Part shown: one piece after another, positions 11,807-23,758 of the stretch
How positions within the stretch are numbered: the stretch's first letter is position 1
Layout: every line of letters starts with the position of its first letter
DNA from: Fallopia convolvulus
Lineage: Eukaryota; Streptophyta; Magnoliopsida; Caryophyllales; Polygonaceae
Direction: 5' to 3'
NCBI GenBank assembly: GCA_964016875.1
Contig: OZ024736.1
Span: 38,844,707 to 38,908,706, forward strand
DNA length: 64,000 nt
Notes under the pieces: model-generated
Told to the model about the DNA's origin: nothing
The model's database searches: none
What the model saw: the letters and a program-made list of their open reading frames with translations, nothing else
Translations under genes and position numbers: made by a program

Positions 11807-13179
11807 TCAAACATTCCCTGTGTGCTACTGCTACACATTGTGTCACCATATGGCTTCTTACCTTTTGGTCAATTTTTACAAGCTACTAGTTAGAGCTTTT
11901 ATTAACGGAAAACAATTCATCCTAGAAGAGATTCATTTCCGAACCAATTTTATATTATTACAAGTTATTGATTCACATTTGCAGGATAATGTAATTCAAT
12001 GGCTTTCAAGACGCTCTTTGATTGCCTTACTCTCAATTTTGTCAGTGTGGTTGGCAGAGATTGGTGAATTCATGATTGTTTCATTCCCTCAAAAGTTCAA
12101 GTTGCATGATTCAATTAACAAAAAAATAAGTGCATTTGGTAAAGAGGGGTTCTAGATTTCTTGAAGTGTTGATCTCTCTCCCAAGGTCACGAAGTATCCA
12201 GTTTGAGTGTAACGTAGCACTAAAGGGATTTTATGTTTTTTTATTGAGTATGATCTTTCCCATCGTCATGAAGTATGCATACCTAAAGAATAAAGATGTA
12301 TATATTATAATCGCTCTTCGGCTTCATTGAATGATATCAACATGAAAGGTGTCTATTAGCCCTGTTGCATTCACACAAAAGGGGATTTTTATCGATTTAG
12401 CGACAGGTTCGATTCAATTTCCCTCCTGTACAAAATTTTCTTGGACAACGGCAATTACGAATAACAAATACTAGGAAATTAGTCTTCGGTCCATATGAAT
12501 TGGGAACAAAAAAATAACGATATCAACATGAGAGAAGCATAAACTCGCAGCGCATCTAAGAAGGTGGTGGTGAATCGTGAATGCTCAGTTTTTGAGGCTA
12601 CAAAGCCTGTGTAACACATGCAGGGTCCCAATATGTTTACCCCTATATATGTATATCTGCTGTTACAAGTCATACTCTCCACATAGTCATGCCAACGATT
12701 TCAATCTTACAATTCTGAGGCAATTATTTCAGAGTATCTCCACTGACCACGTGTCAAGATGATGATCTGGTGTTTTTCAAGAAACGTCCAACTCGAATTT
12801 TCATCTCGAAAATTGCATTTGTTTTATTTTATTTTTTTAAAAACAAGCAAAATCAAATATGTACTATGCAAGCACCCGTTATACTTTTTCGGCCCAAAGA
12901 ATGGAGGTTGTAATGCACTCTAGACTCGGTTATAGTTGGGTGATGATATATATAGCATAATAGCACTTGCTTGTTCTTCTTCTTTTTCCTTTTAATCTTA
13001 GGATACATTTGGATGCACAAGTTAATACATTATTACATGCTTTCTGTGACGATAAATTGTAACTATTATCAGATATCATGCAATCATCCACATTACTAGC
13101 ATTTGGATCGCTAAGTTAATTACATTTTATCATATGCCAGGATTATTAGCATAGAATCACGCTCTAGTGAAATACGCTA
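11807..13179. other. 3' flank of eIF2-alpha
   Basis: The 3' UTR probably ends near the AATAAAG at about 12289. The remainder is AT-rich. Two related stretches around 13010-13045 and 13100-13140 share 'atttggat...aagttaat.acatt'. No gene is recognised. Confidence 0.4.
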
Positions 13180-13947
13180 TTAGAGTAAAGCATGTGGTTA
13201 AAACCCAGCCATTAGATTACATAGGATGAACGGACCCGATTTAAGATTAAAAAAGTCCATTTTAAGGATTAGAGGGAGAAACACTCAATCAAACCCGGTC
13301 CCGCTTATTTTCGATTTCCAATATTCTAAAGATTTACAAAATCCCGAAATAACCGGCTCATCCTTTTATTTCCATTGACGATACGATTCTGGCTCTTTCT
13401 CTCTCTGAAACCGAAGCAACCGCCGGCGATTTCACTGAAGCTTCTTCGGATTCAACTTCAATCTTCGATAATCGGTAAGCTAAGTCTAATTAAGATGTTA
13501 ATTTCTTGTCAACGGTAGAATAAATTAGTACTATCGTCCGTTTTTACACACATTTTTCCATTTTTTTTCACACGATACAGATTGGGGCTGGTGACATTGA
13601 ATCGGTTTTATTTCGAGGTTTTAAGTTGATGTTTGGTGCCGATTTTGATTAAATTTGTTACAATCTTACAATCATTCGTTTACAAGTTTAGATTTCTAGG
13701 GTTTATGTAGTATCGAGTTCAAGGTAACAGGTTTTAGTATGTTGTTTAGGGTTTAGATTTGACAAATTCGGCGAGTGTTCTATTGCATGTTCGATTAGTC
13801 GACTAAAACCGGTTAAAAAATTTGTAGTCTCATTTTGTGTGTCATCATATTGCAGTTCTTTTGGTGTGTTTCAATGGCAAAGTCACCAAAGTATGATAGC
13901 AAGAACAAGAGAAAGCACGAGAAAGGTATGTACCATAATCTATCATA

Positions 13948-14291
13948 TTATTCAAAGTTATTAGTATTGTTTTTCAATGTGAAGTGAATAATTATTAATT
14001 TTATGTAAACTACATGAATGATTATTCAATTTTACATGAAAAATTATTTAAACCACAATACAATATTTTTCAACAACAATATGGTTTTAAAGAGTCAATT
14101 AAAGAGAATATTATCCCCCACAATGTTTTTCATCACTAATATAGATATTATTCAACTATACTAAATCAAATTGTTGCAGTGTTAATAGTTATTCAATATG
14201 TTTCATAAACATTATGCTTATATGAAATCATTTCAGATGATTAAAATGACTTAATATAGTTATTCAACAACACGCAATGATTTTTTTTCAA
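13948..14291 (+). repeat. 22-bp-period TTATTCAA array, ULP1-like intron 1
   Basis: Cores at 13948/13970, 14044/14066 and 14126/14148 form pairs exactly 22 bp apart. Further copies lie at 14032, 14189, 14260 and 14284. Variants are TTTTTCAA, TTATTTAA and TTTTTCAT. Confidence 0.75.
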
Positions 14292-16147
14292 ACTATATTG
14301 TTGTGATAATAACAAATGATAAAACCATGATGTTGTTTTAATAAGTAAGTAATATGAGAGTGAATTCCCATCTGTAACAATATGTACTGATTGTTGTAGG
14401 TGAATGTTCAAAGCGTTCAAAGGGCCTGTTTAAAAAACGTCGCACGGAGAAATATGAGATCAGTGAAGACGATGCTGATTTGTTTGATCTTGGATCAGAA
14501 GACAGCGAAAGAACTGTAACTTCTGAATCTGAACATGTTGAACTTGTGAAAAGAACAAAAAAAACTGTCAAGCATGCTAGAGAACATCATGCCAATAAGG
14601 GTAAGGTTTTTATTGCATTATGTTGTTTGAATTTTAGTAAATTTTGTATTAATTTATTTAACTCATGATCAATAGGAAAAAAGTACACTTCAAGTGATGA
14701 GTTCTCGGAGGAATCCGACTCCGATGACATTACGATCTCTAAGAGGTTAGAGATGAAACGTCAAATGAGGTTGAAAAAAAAAGCATCTCAGAAAGACAAC
14801 AAAGTGCAAGAGCATGTGAAAAAACCAAAGAAGTTGAAGCTGCGTGACAAGGGAATCGACGATGTCATTGAGATTAAGTCTCGTAAGAGTAAAACTCTTT
14901 TCCCTAGCATTCAGCACCGAAGCATGCCATCATATTTCGTCAACACAATTGGCAAAATGAAGAATGAATCTCACCGGTCAGCTATCAAGAGTATTGGGTT
15001 TGGTAGTTTACTTGAACTGCCAAAAATGGATATTCCGAGGTATGCAATTTTGACAATTGGTTACCTAGTTTTTTATTAGTCAATATTCTTTATGTTCCAT
15101 TGTTCTTATATGAATATTTGGTTTGTGTTATTTAAAAACGTAGGAAACTTGGTCATTGGCTAATTAGCAACTACGATGCTAGGCGGGGGGTTCTGAATCT
15201 AGAGTTTGGTCAGTCGATGGATGTTAATGAGGAAGATGTGGAGCTTTGTATGGGGATCCCACGTGGATCTGTAGATGTTGAAAGGTCAGCTCCACGATAT
15301 AGAAAGGAGACCATAACATAATGGAGGAACCATCTAAACTTGGACGAAAGCAAACAGGCCCAATATGGCCATTTGATCAGACACGGTGATGTGATTGCAG
15401 TTATGGAAAAAGCAACAGACACAACTGTGTTTCTTCAAGATTTCTTGGTGCTATTCTTTTCTTGCCTTGTTGAACCAACTCAAAGTGGCGTGTGCAATCA
15501 GAACCTTGTGATGCCATTAAGTGAGATATACAAGATGAAGGAGTACAACTGGTGTGGTCTGGTATTGAATGTTTTGGATGAGGCAGGTGAAAAATGGCAA
15601 GCCAATCCCAATTCTCAATTCATTGGTCCTATATTTTTCCTGACTGTAAGTTTTCACTTCTGTTATATACTTTTCTGTTTTTTTATGTAGTTTGATATGA
15701 AATTGTGTTTTGCATTTAAGTTTTAAATGTCCTTAAATGCAGATGCTATATTTGGACCGAGTTGTTAACTACCGGAACCGTCAAGGTATACCCCGCTCTG
15801 TCCCCGTGTTTATTGGATGGTCGAATGAGTTAGTGCTAGCACGGGAGAATGCTGAGATTGAAAAGGGTGGGTTTGGAAAAGGAAGGATAGAACCTCCACC
15901 ATTGAATATTTGTTTTGATGATGCTGATGCTAATCAAAAGGAAGTAATCTCAGAAGTTGGAAAGGATAAGTTGGTCAGGACAGCTAAGGTAATAATTTGA
16001 ATTTGATTACTCCCTTATATGACATAAATTAGTCTCATTTTAGGATTTACTCATGTATTGTGTAGGTGAATTATATAAAAAAAATGGTGTCAAATCTGTC
16101 AAGTTAATTTTTAAAAAGTAATATGATGTTTTTTAAATTTACAATAG

Positions 16148-16240
16148 TTATTCAAATCAGAGGTATGAATTATTCATAACTATATTCGTTGTTTAAGATG
16201 TCATTTATAATTATTCAAATGACATAATTATATTATTCAA
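16148..16240 (+). repeat. 22-bp-period TTATTCAA array, ULP1-like intron 5
   Basis: Cores at 16148/16170 (TTATTCAA, TTATTCAT) and 16211/16233 (both TTATTCAA), each pair 22 bp apart. Confidence 0.75.
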
Positions 16241-16906
16241 CATCTTTTTATGAATAATTTTTCTGATGAAAGGAGTTCAATGAAAGACTGGGAAAGGATT
16301 TGAGGGAGTTGGCTGATATCATTATAAGGATTGCTGATTGTACAAACGTCGCCCCTGAAGAATGCAAGGATAATGGCGTGTCTAAAGCACTTGTTCACAC
16401 AGCGAGATCTCTTCTAGTCTCACCTACTGACCACATCACACAAGAAGGAGAGGACTATGGCAATGGAGTAAAGGAGACTTTAACTCAAGCTGAAGAACCT
16501 ATTTGGTCTGATGAAGAACTCAATAAAGTCATGGACCAATTTGACGATGCTTTTAATAAGAGGAAGTACATAATTGATTGGGGACTAGATTCCTTTTTTA
16601 GTGCTTTCCCAGAACTTACTCCTTTTCAATCTGGTAGAAAGAACAATACATTTCCCCATCATGACACACATCAGGATAATGTAATGTCGGTTGCTGATAA
16701 ATCCAACGAGATCAATAACCAGGTTAAGTTTATTTATGGTTCATCCATTCTGTTTTGTCATGAATAATACATTATTAATTGTAGTTGTTTTAATTTTCTT
16801 TATTCATTTAGAATATATCCCAAGTCAATGCTGAAGCACAGAATTATGGTGTTCATACACCCAAACATAACAGTGGTGTTCATGAGGTTTGTTTTTATTT
16901 ATGTGT

Positions 16907-17124
16907 TTGAATTAGTACATGTTATGAATTGAATAATATTACAAAACTGTTTGATCAAATTGAACAGGTTTCAACTAATGAAAAGGGTGATGATTTTACA
17001 ACCAGTGATACCAATGTTGTAAATGAGGCAAATAAAATTTACTATAAATTTAATGTATTCGAATATTAGTAATTGAATAAGTTTATATGATGGATTGAAT
17101 AATATTGCATTATTTTTTGAATAA
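16907..17124 (-). repeat. 22-bp-period array, introns 7-8
   Basis: TTGAATTA at 16907 and TTGAATAA at 16929 (22 bp), then TTGAATAA at 17073, 17095 and 17117 (22 and 22 bp). Orientation is opposite to the arrays at 13.9 and 16.1 kb. The intervening exon 8 interrupts the array. Confidence 0.75.
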
Positions 17125-17885
17125 TTTTATCAGGTTGTACCAAATGAGAATGATGATCCAATTACATCCAGTGTATCAGCATTTGATGTTGAGGCAAGTT
17201 AATTTTACATAGTATACAAAGTTGAATGTTTTTCACATTTTATAAGTATTAAAAAAGTAAATGTTGTGTTATAAATTCAGAATTTAGAGAAGTTAGATCT
17301 GTCCAAGAAACTGGATCTTGGTGTTAACGTTGTGGAATCAGATACCGGGAATGTTGTGAGTATAGTGTTTTTTATACATAAGTAATGAACTAATATGTTT
17401 TTTTGGATTTTATTATGACAAGGATATATTTGTTGTTTGTAGGTTATATCTCCTAGTAAGGTGGTTGCTGAAGTTGTTAGGGGTATTGTACCGGAGGTAG
17501 CTGAGGTTGGCAAGTTAAAGAAAGGAGTAGACGCTGAGACACATGAGCAAGTCAACAAGTGCGCAGAGCGTAGCCCCAAAAAGGTGAAAAAGATCGCTAC
17601 AAAACCACCGGTAAGTGTTAGGAGGAGTGATCGTGTTAGACGACCACGTTAGATATAAGAATGATCTGTTATTTGATTTTGAATGTAACCGATTGTGTGA
17701 ACTCTTTATGTGAAATAGGCCACCCTTAAGATCTCCATGTTATATTGTGTGTACACAAGTGGGGATAATTTTGTAAACTATAATATGGCCAAAAATGTTG
17801 GTCTGATTGGACAAGTTGTAATGTTCTGGATGTGAACAATGTACCAACTTATGCTATCTAATGTCAACGGTTATTATATATCATA

Positions 17886-18045
17886 TTATTCAACACAGAC
17901 TACATATTTATTCAATTGTATGTAAGTTATTATTATAGTTACATTTCATTACTCTATTAACATTATTCAATACAGACTACATAGTTTTTCAAAGGTATGT
18001 AATTAATTATTCTAGTTTTTCAACACAGTCTACATAGTTATTCAA
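17886..18045 (+). repeat. 22-bp-period array, intron 11
   Basis: Three pairs each exactly 22 bp apart: 17886/17908, 17963/17985 and 18016/18038. The flanking words (ACAGACTACATA, TATGTAAGTAAT) also repeat, so a longer unit of about 55-75 bp has been duplicated here. Confidence 0.8.
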
Positions 18046-19751
18046 GTTTATGTAAGTAATTATTCCAGATACATTTCATTACTTTATAACATATACTATA
18101 AGATTTTAGGGACATTTGTCATATTGTTTTAGATTGTTATGCAAAAGAAACGTATAATTTTTCTTATATTATATATAGGTTAATTACCACGCAAAGGATG
18201 ATGATTCATTTCAAACTCCAATTCAACAACCACTTGCCATCCGGAAAAGAGAAATCAAGATTTCTGATACACAGAAAAGCCCATTTTATATGAGAGCTAT
18301 ATGTGTGACATCTCATATGACAAGAGAGCAGAGGAACCTTTATCATTTTGTCACTGACTATTTGGATGATAAGTAAGTAAAGTGTGTTTGTTAATTGTAT
18401 TGTTGTTACATTTAAATACATCTAACATGTGATTTTTTCACAGTGAGATTATATTTTCGAATAATGGCGGGTTGCTTGATGCAACTGAATTCAAATCTTT
18501 GGAGGAAGGAACTCATGTTTCAATCAGTATCCTTGATATATGGTGTAAATATCTGAATGACAGTGAGGAAAAAAGAAGTGCAATTACGCCGAAACGTCTA
18601 TTTGTTCATCCCTCAGTGACGGTAACGATAATTAGTAATTAATAAGATTTAATTAACTTATCCACTTTTTCATTATCTAACCGAACTAATTTGATACGTT
18701 ATTTATATATTAACATTCAAATGCGAAAATTGATCGTACACAGACTGGCTCAATTGTTAATGGGAAGGATCGTGCATATGAGGAGAGTTTTAGGATGTTT
18801 CAGGATGATATGGATCGCTTAGTTGAATCGTTTGTGTTTACTAAGCTGGACGACGCAGATTTGGTACGTTACCATAATGATGAATACACTAATTATGTAC
18901 ATAAATTATATGTTTAATTATTTACAAGAAATTATGTTGATATTATGATTTAATACATATTTCAGGTATTTTTCACAATTCTGAATCAAGCGCATTACTA
19001 TTCAATATGCTTTAATTTTCAAAAAGCAACTATTGAGATCATTGATAACTCCACATCCGGTGATGGAGACATAGACGGAAAATATGGTTTCGTGGTGACA
19101 ACATTGGTAATATTTCGATCGATATTTAAATTAATTAAATTTCAATGGACATTTTGTATTTGAAGATGCTTAATTTACTACCAATACAGGCTCAGATGTT
19201 CATACAATACATGGGTGGCAAGAATTTGAGGAAACGTTGTTCACGATTCAAGACAAACAACTTCAAGCTATTGAAGATGCATTGGCGAGATGGATCTAAC
19301 AAAATTGATTGTGGGATCTATTGTATGCGTCACCTGGAAACATATTTTGGCCAAGACGTGAAACAATGGGATTCTGGTTTCGTAGCTCGCCCGGTCTCTG
19401 TTATTCGTTTGCTCCGGATTAAATATCTGCATACGTTGCTCTACTCTGAGTTCAATGAGTTAGCTAGACAATTCAAGAAGACAACTAAAGAAGGCATGAA
19501 AGCAATTAATGCAGATATTCGAGCTGCTTCTTTAAAACAGGATGCTTAGAGCACCGTTTACGACCGTTTTTTTCACATAGACGATTTCCTTTACGACACT
19601 TATTTATTATGGATTCATTGATCTTCGTATTTGTTGTTTGAGATACATATAAGTTTCAACTTTAATGATATCAAGGGTTAATGTTATTTAGATAATGAAA
19701 TGTTTTTCAATTCGTTATTCGTAGTTATTACATATTAATCAATTATAGATT

Positions 19752-20027
19752 TTGAATAATAATGTATGAATAAATGAATAATAACTCAGAATATGTTGAA
19801 TATGTACAAACATAGGTTTGAACAGTATAAGAATGCGTTATTGAACAAAAAACCCCAAATAAGTATACATGGATAGCTAATTGTTTGACTTAAAAGGCTT
19901 ACATTACATATAGTTTTTTGGAATCGTTATTCAATTCGATATGTATTATTATTCAAAATTTAGTACCTTTTGATTTTGAATAATAAATCAATCGTATTTG
20001 AATAACATATCAATCATATTTGAATCA
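19752..20027. repeat. 22-bp-period array between the convergent genes
   Basis: Minus-orientation cores at 19752, 19774, 19796, 19818 and 19841 (22, 22, 22, 23 bp) decay from TTGAATAA to TTGAACAA. A plus-orientation pair lies at 19927/19949, then minus cores at 19976, 19998 and 20020. The array occupies most of the 659-bp gap between the two stop codons. Confidence 0.85.
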
Positions 20028-21921
20028 CAATATAATAATGCGTAACTTAGTAATAAAAGAAAATTTACCTCATCAAATGTATTCAATAGAAGCCATAATG
20101 TATGATAAGGTGTTATAAGTCTAAATAATATGACAATTCGTGATTGGGAAAAAAACATAACATTATAATGCAATAAAGCAAAATTCATAGAATTGAAACA
20201 AATTAAATCTAATGAAGTTGAATCTCTTTGCAATTACGGCTATCATGTCTTGTGCTTTGGCCACATTTCCTACATTTCCTTTTGCCTTTTGTTGCAGCCT
20301 TTTTTTGTGCCTCTATTGCTATCTCCTTTCCTCCTTTTTTTCGTCCACCTTTTCCGCTCCCTTTGTTCTTTGCCTTACTTGGCGGTAGGACAACGACTTC
20401 ATCAGGCACCGATATTCCCACAAATTCCTCCATATCAGCTATGCTTGTATTCGCTATTGTTGTATCATCCTCATTTCCTTCTAAACGAGATTTTAATCTC
20501 TTTAATTCACCCAACACAGTGTCCAACTTCATCTCATCATTGTCTGCAAGACCCACACAAGCATATATTGTTGACCAAAGATCGATCTTCTTAGATCCAA
20601 TTCTTTCCATCTGTGCACTTTGCTTAAACACGTCGCCTAACTCAGACGTGTTAAGGGTCCGAGTAGCACCCTTCAGCCATCGTGGAAGAATCAATGAATC
20701 AGGAATCTTTTTACAACCAATTGATTTCAATGCTGCGAAGATGTGGCAACAAGGCAAACCAATTCGATTAAACATCATGCAAGTACATGTGGTGAATCCA
20801 TCACTAACCATGTATCTGACTTCAAACAGATCATTGCTACCCTCTCTTATATTATAATCAACAAATGATTCACCTATCAAATTAAATATAAATGTTAGTT
20901 TTTGAGTCATTACAAACTGATTCAAAACAATCAATAATATTATTCTATATGAACTTATACATAAAAACGCAAATGATCATACCTTTGTCTTCGCTGACAA
21001 CACAACAATAGAAACACGCATCATTTATTTCTTCTTGTATTTGTGAAAATACCTTCAAAGTGAATATCTCGGATGCATGTTTCTCAATATCCAATGGTGT
21101 CTTGAGTTCATATGAACTTTTATCAGATTCTACATCATTCTTCACTTGATCATTCCTTTGTTTTTCAAGCGCCATATCAAAATGAACCATCAATTCTACC
21201 AGGCTGTAAGTCTTGTTCGAATACTTTCCAAAGAAGCTGTTTTGTGATTCAGAAATGGATGTGGTTCTAATCAAACCACCTAGCACGATGTCTCTGAAGT
21301 AAGCTGGTATACCAAAATGCCCGAAGCTTGTACATATCATTAAGCCAATCATTATCTCGTAGGTTATGGTCGGTTGTAAAAGAATCCCAACCTTCTTCAA
21401 ACTGAAATGTAGTTAACTGATCTCTCCAAACCAAATTGCCCAGTTCCTTTCTCAATCTTGGTTCATTTAATTTTTTCGCACCAATCTTGGTAGGGACCTT
21501 TTCCATGATATGCCACATGCACAAACGATGTCTAGTGTGCTCAAAAACATTTTCTATTACAACCTTCATAGCACAATCTTGGTCTGTCACTATAATTGTT
21601 GGTTCTGAATGCATTACTTTCTTGAATTGTTGAAAAAGCCATGTGTATGATTCGATATCTTCCTTCATCAACAAACCACATGCAAAGTGGACGGACCTCC
21701 TGTGGTTGTCCAAACCAGTGAATGGTGCAAATACCATGTTGTACCTAACATTCGAACACATTATTTTTGTATTAATAGGTATCATCACAGGACATGAATT
21801 ACACATTCTGAATGCATGAAAGTTAATTTATTTTATTTCGAATAACAAAAGACAAATTAATGAATAATTATCTTACAATGTTTGAAACATATTGATTTTA
21901 CAACAATAAACTTAATATGAG

Positions 21922-22013
21922 CTGAATAATATTGTTGGCTTTGTTGAATAACATAAAATTTGATTGGAATTTTGAATAATGCATTGAATAAGTTGTTTTT
22001 GCATTTTGAATAA
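21922..22013 (-). repeat. 22-bp-period array, transposase intron 2
   Basis: TTGAATAA or CTGAATAA cores at 21922, 21944, 21972, 21984 and 22006. The steps 21922-21944 and 21984-22006 are 22 bp. On the transposase's own strand these read TTATTCAA. Confidence 0.75.
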
Positions 22014-23095
22014 TAATAATAAATAACAATACGTATTATGATCAACAATATATTCGCGTACCTGTTTGTTCCGTAAGTTGAATCAAAGGACACAACTTGT
22101 CCAAATGCAGCATAGTTGCGACGAGACAATGGATCACTCCAAAATATCTTTGTTAGTTGATTGGCCTCATTCACAGTATATTCAAAATAGAATTCACTGC
22201 TTATGTCTTTATTATTCTTGAACTTGTCAATTGTCATTTGTGCATCGGCTCCAGAAATACATGTCATCAGGTCCCTTTTGTAATTTCTGAATTGTCTTGA
22301 CGTTACATTCAGATTGCTATATCCACCAGTAATATGTTTCAATAGATTATGTGCGCCAACCGAACCCAAATTCGCCTTTGCACAACTAAGCATAAATTTC
22401 TTGTGCCCTATTTCCATCTTCTTGTTACTCTTCATCAAGTGCCTTGCGTTTGGCTCTATCATATCGTGATTGTGTTGTTCAAAGAAATTTGTAACAACAT
22501 ATTCACCTTTTCCGGCATATTTGAAGCTGACCCATGCTTTACATCCAACCCTAGTAGTAATTGTATTTCGTTTCCCTGTGCTATTTCCGATGTTCTTGAA
22601 GCCTGCTCTATTGCAGCAAAGATACATGTTCGATATTTCTTCTGAATGGCTGAATTTACGTTTCGAACTTTTGCGAACAACAAACCCAACAGTTGCTGCA
22701 TACTTGAAGTAAAATGATTCAGCTTCTTCGAGAGAATGAAATCTCATACCCTCTACGGGTTTTAAACTGGTAGGACACCGAGGTATCCAATGCTTTGTAT
22801 GATTATCATTTTCATCCACAACACAATCAAACCCGTAATTAAATTCACTGATGTCTTCTTCCACATACTCTTCAACAGTGGCATCGTGTTCAGATTCTGG
22901 AATTTCGGATTCATTGTTGAACACATATTCTTCCCACTTACTGGTTCCAACTGAAACAAAATACAATCTATATATCAAATTGAAAAACACTAAATTTGAA
23001 CTGTTGCACAACTTAGTTCAAAATGATTCAAAACATTCTAGATGTTTTTCATTATGCAGTAGTTGATTATAAAATATTCTATTACCATATAACTA

Positions 23096-23758
23096 TTGTT
23101 CAACACATTTAAGTACTATTATTCAACACATTCAAGAATTATTTTTCAACAATTCTAAGAATTATTATTCAAATTTTGAATTACTATTATTCAAGTAGTA
23201 ATATTGATAAATCAATTATTTAAATTCATATTATGCTTTAAAAGGTAATAACTTTTTCAACTATTTTATAAATATTATTCAATACAATTATTCTAAAATA
23301 ACATATAAATTACTTAATTACTTATTTCGACACAATTGTTCAACCCGGTGGTTTTTATTATTCAACATAATAAGTTGATTAATAATATTCAACTAATTAT
23401 ACAAAATTATTCAACAAATTGGCTGATACTTGTCATTATCATTACTATATTACGAATTTATTTCGTATTATTCAGACGGTGATTAAAATATTCAACCAGT
23501 ACAGTTCAGTTATTCATAACTAAAGCAAAAAGTATATAAGATAATTTTTTACATATTTCAATAAACTTATTCAACGTTTGGGTTTTTATTATTCAACAAG
23601 TATTATTTATTTATAAGATTCAACTAATAATCACAAATTATTCAACGTATTGTTTAATGTTTTTCACCCAACAATGACAACTTTAATGTAGTATATATAG
23701 TTTTTAGATTTTATCAATTGCGCAAATACTAAACAGATTATTATTCAACACTCAGTAT
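23096..23758 (+). repeat. Longest 22-23-bp-period array, transposase intron 1
   Basis: Cores at 23096, 23119, 23142, 23165 and 23187 (23, 23, 23, 22 bp). Then pairs 22 bp apart at 23253/23275, 23336/23358, 23385/23407, 23488/23510, 23567/23589, 23616/23638 and 23638/23660, and a last core at 23751. All share one orientation, with variants TTGTTCAA, TTTTTCAA and ATATTCAA. Confidence 0.85.

Larger units (their letters stand above)
13874..19549 (+). pseudogene. MULE-carried ULP1-like (C48) cysteine protease gene with one in-frame stop
   Basis: Sixteen coding exons keep one frame: 13874-13925, 14400-14600, 14676-15039, 15144-15645, 15743-15988, 16273-16722, 16812-16886, 16968-17027, 17134-17193, 17281-17355, 17443-17610, 18179-18372, 18444-18621, 18744-18863, 18966-19106 and 19190-19549 (3246 bp, 1082 codons). 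A non-coding first exon probably ends at 13474. The N-terminus is very basic; exons 3-4 carry the IGFGSLLEL...LGHWLISNYD...MGIPRG block typical of plant ULP1-like transposon proteins. The C-terminus is a ULP1 fold with His925 (QAHYYSI), Asp942 (IIDNS) and Cys1003 (DCGIYCMRH), an intact triad that would cleave SUMO-like substrates. The lesion is TAA at 15319-15321 (codon 265). Exons 8 and 9 end at GC donors. It may be a pseudogene, a readthrough case or a base error. Confidence 0.85.

Noticed and set aside
15285..15357. A cryptic 73-bp intron (GTCAGC...AACAG) that would remove the TAA at 15319.
   Set aside because: Its removal shifts the reading frame and the acceptor has no pyrimidine tract, so it does not rescue the gene.
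17611..17652. Ending the ULP1-like gene at TAG 17650-17652.
   Set aside because: A perfect GTAAGT donor at 17611 leads in frame into exons with the C48 protease domain, so the TAG lies in an intron.
20193..20857. Plus-strand frames of 133 and 209 codons opposite the transposase 3' exon.
   Set aside because: Antisense shadows of the SWIM/zinc-knuckle exon with no family resemblance.
13948..23758. CRISPR-like reading of regularly spaced repeats.
   Set aside because: The repeats are degenerate 8-mers in plant introns without long identical repeats or cas genes; a CRISPR array is excluded.
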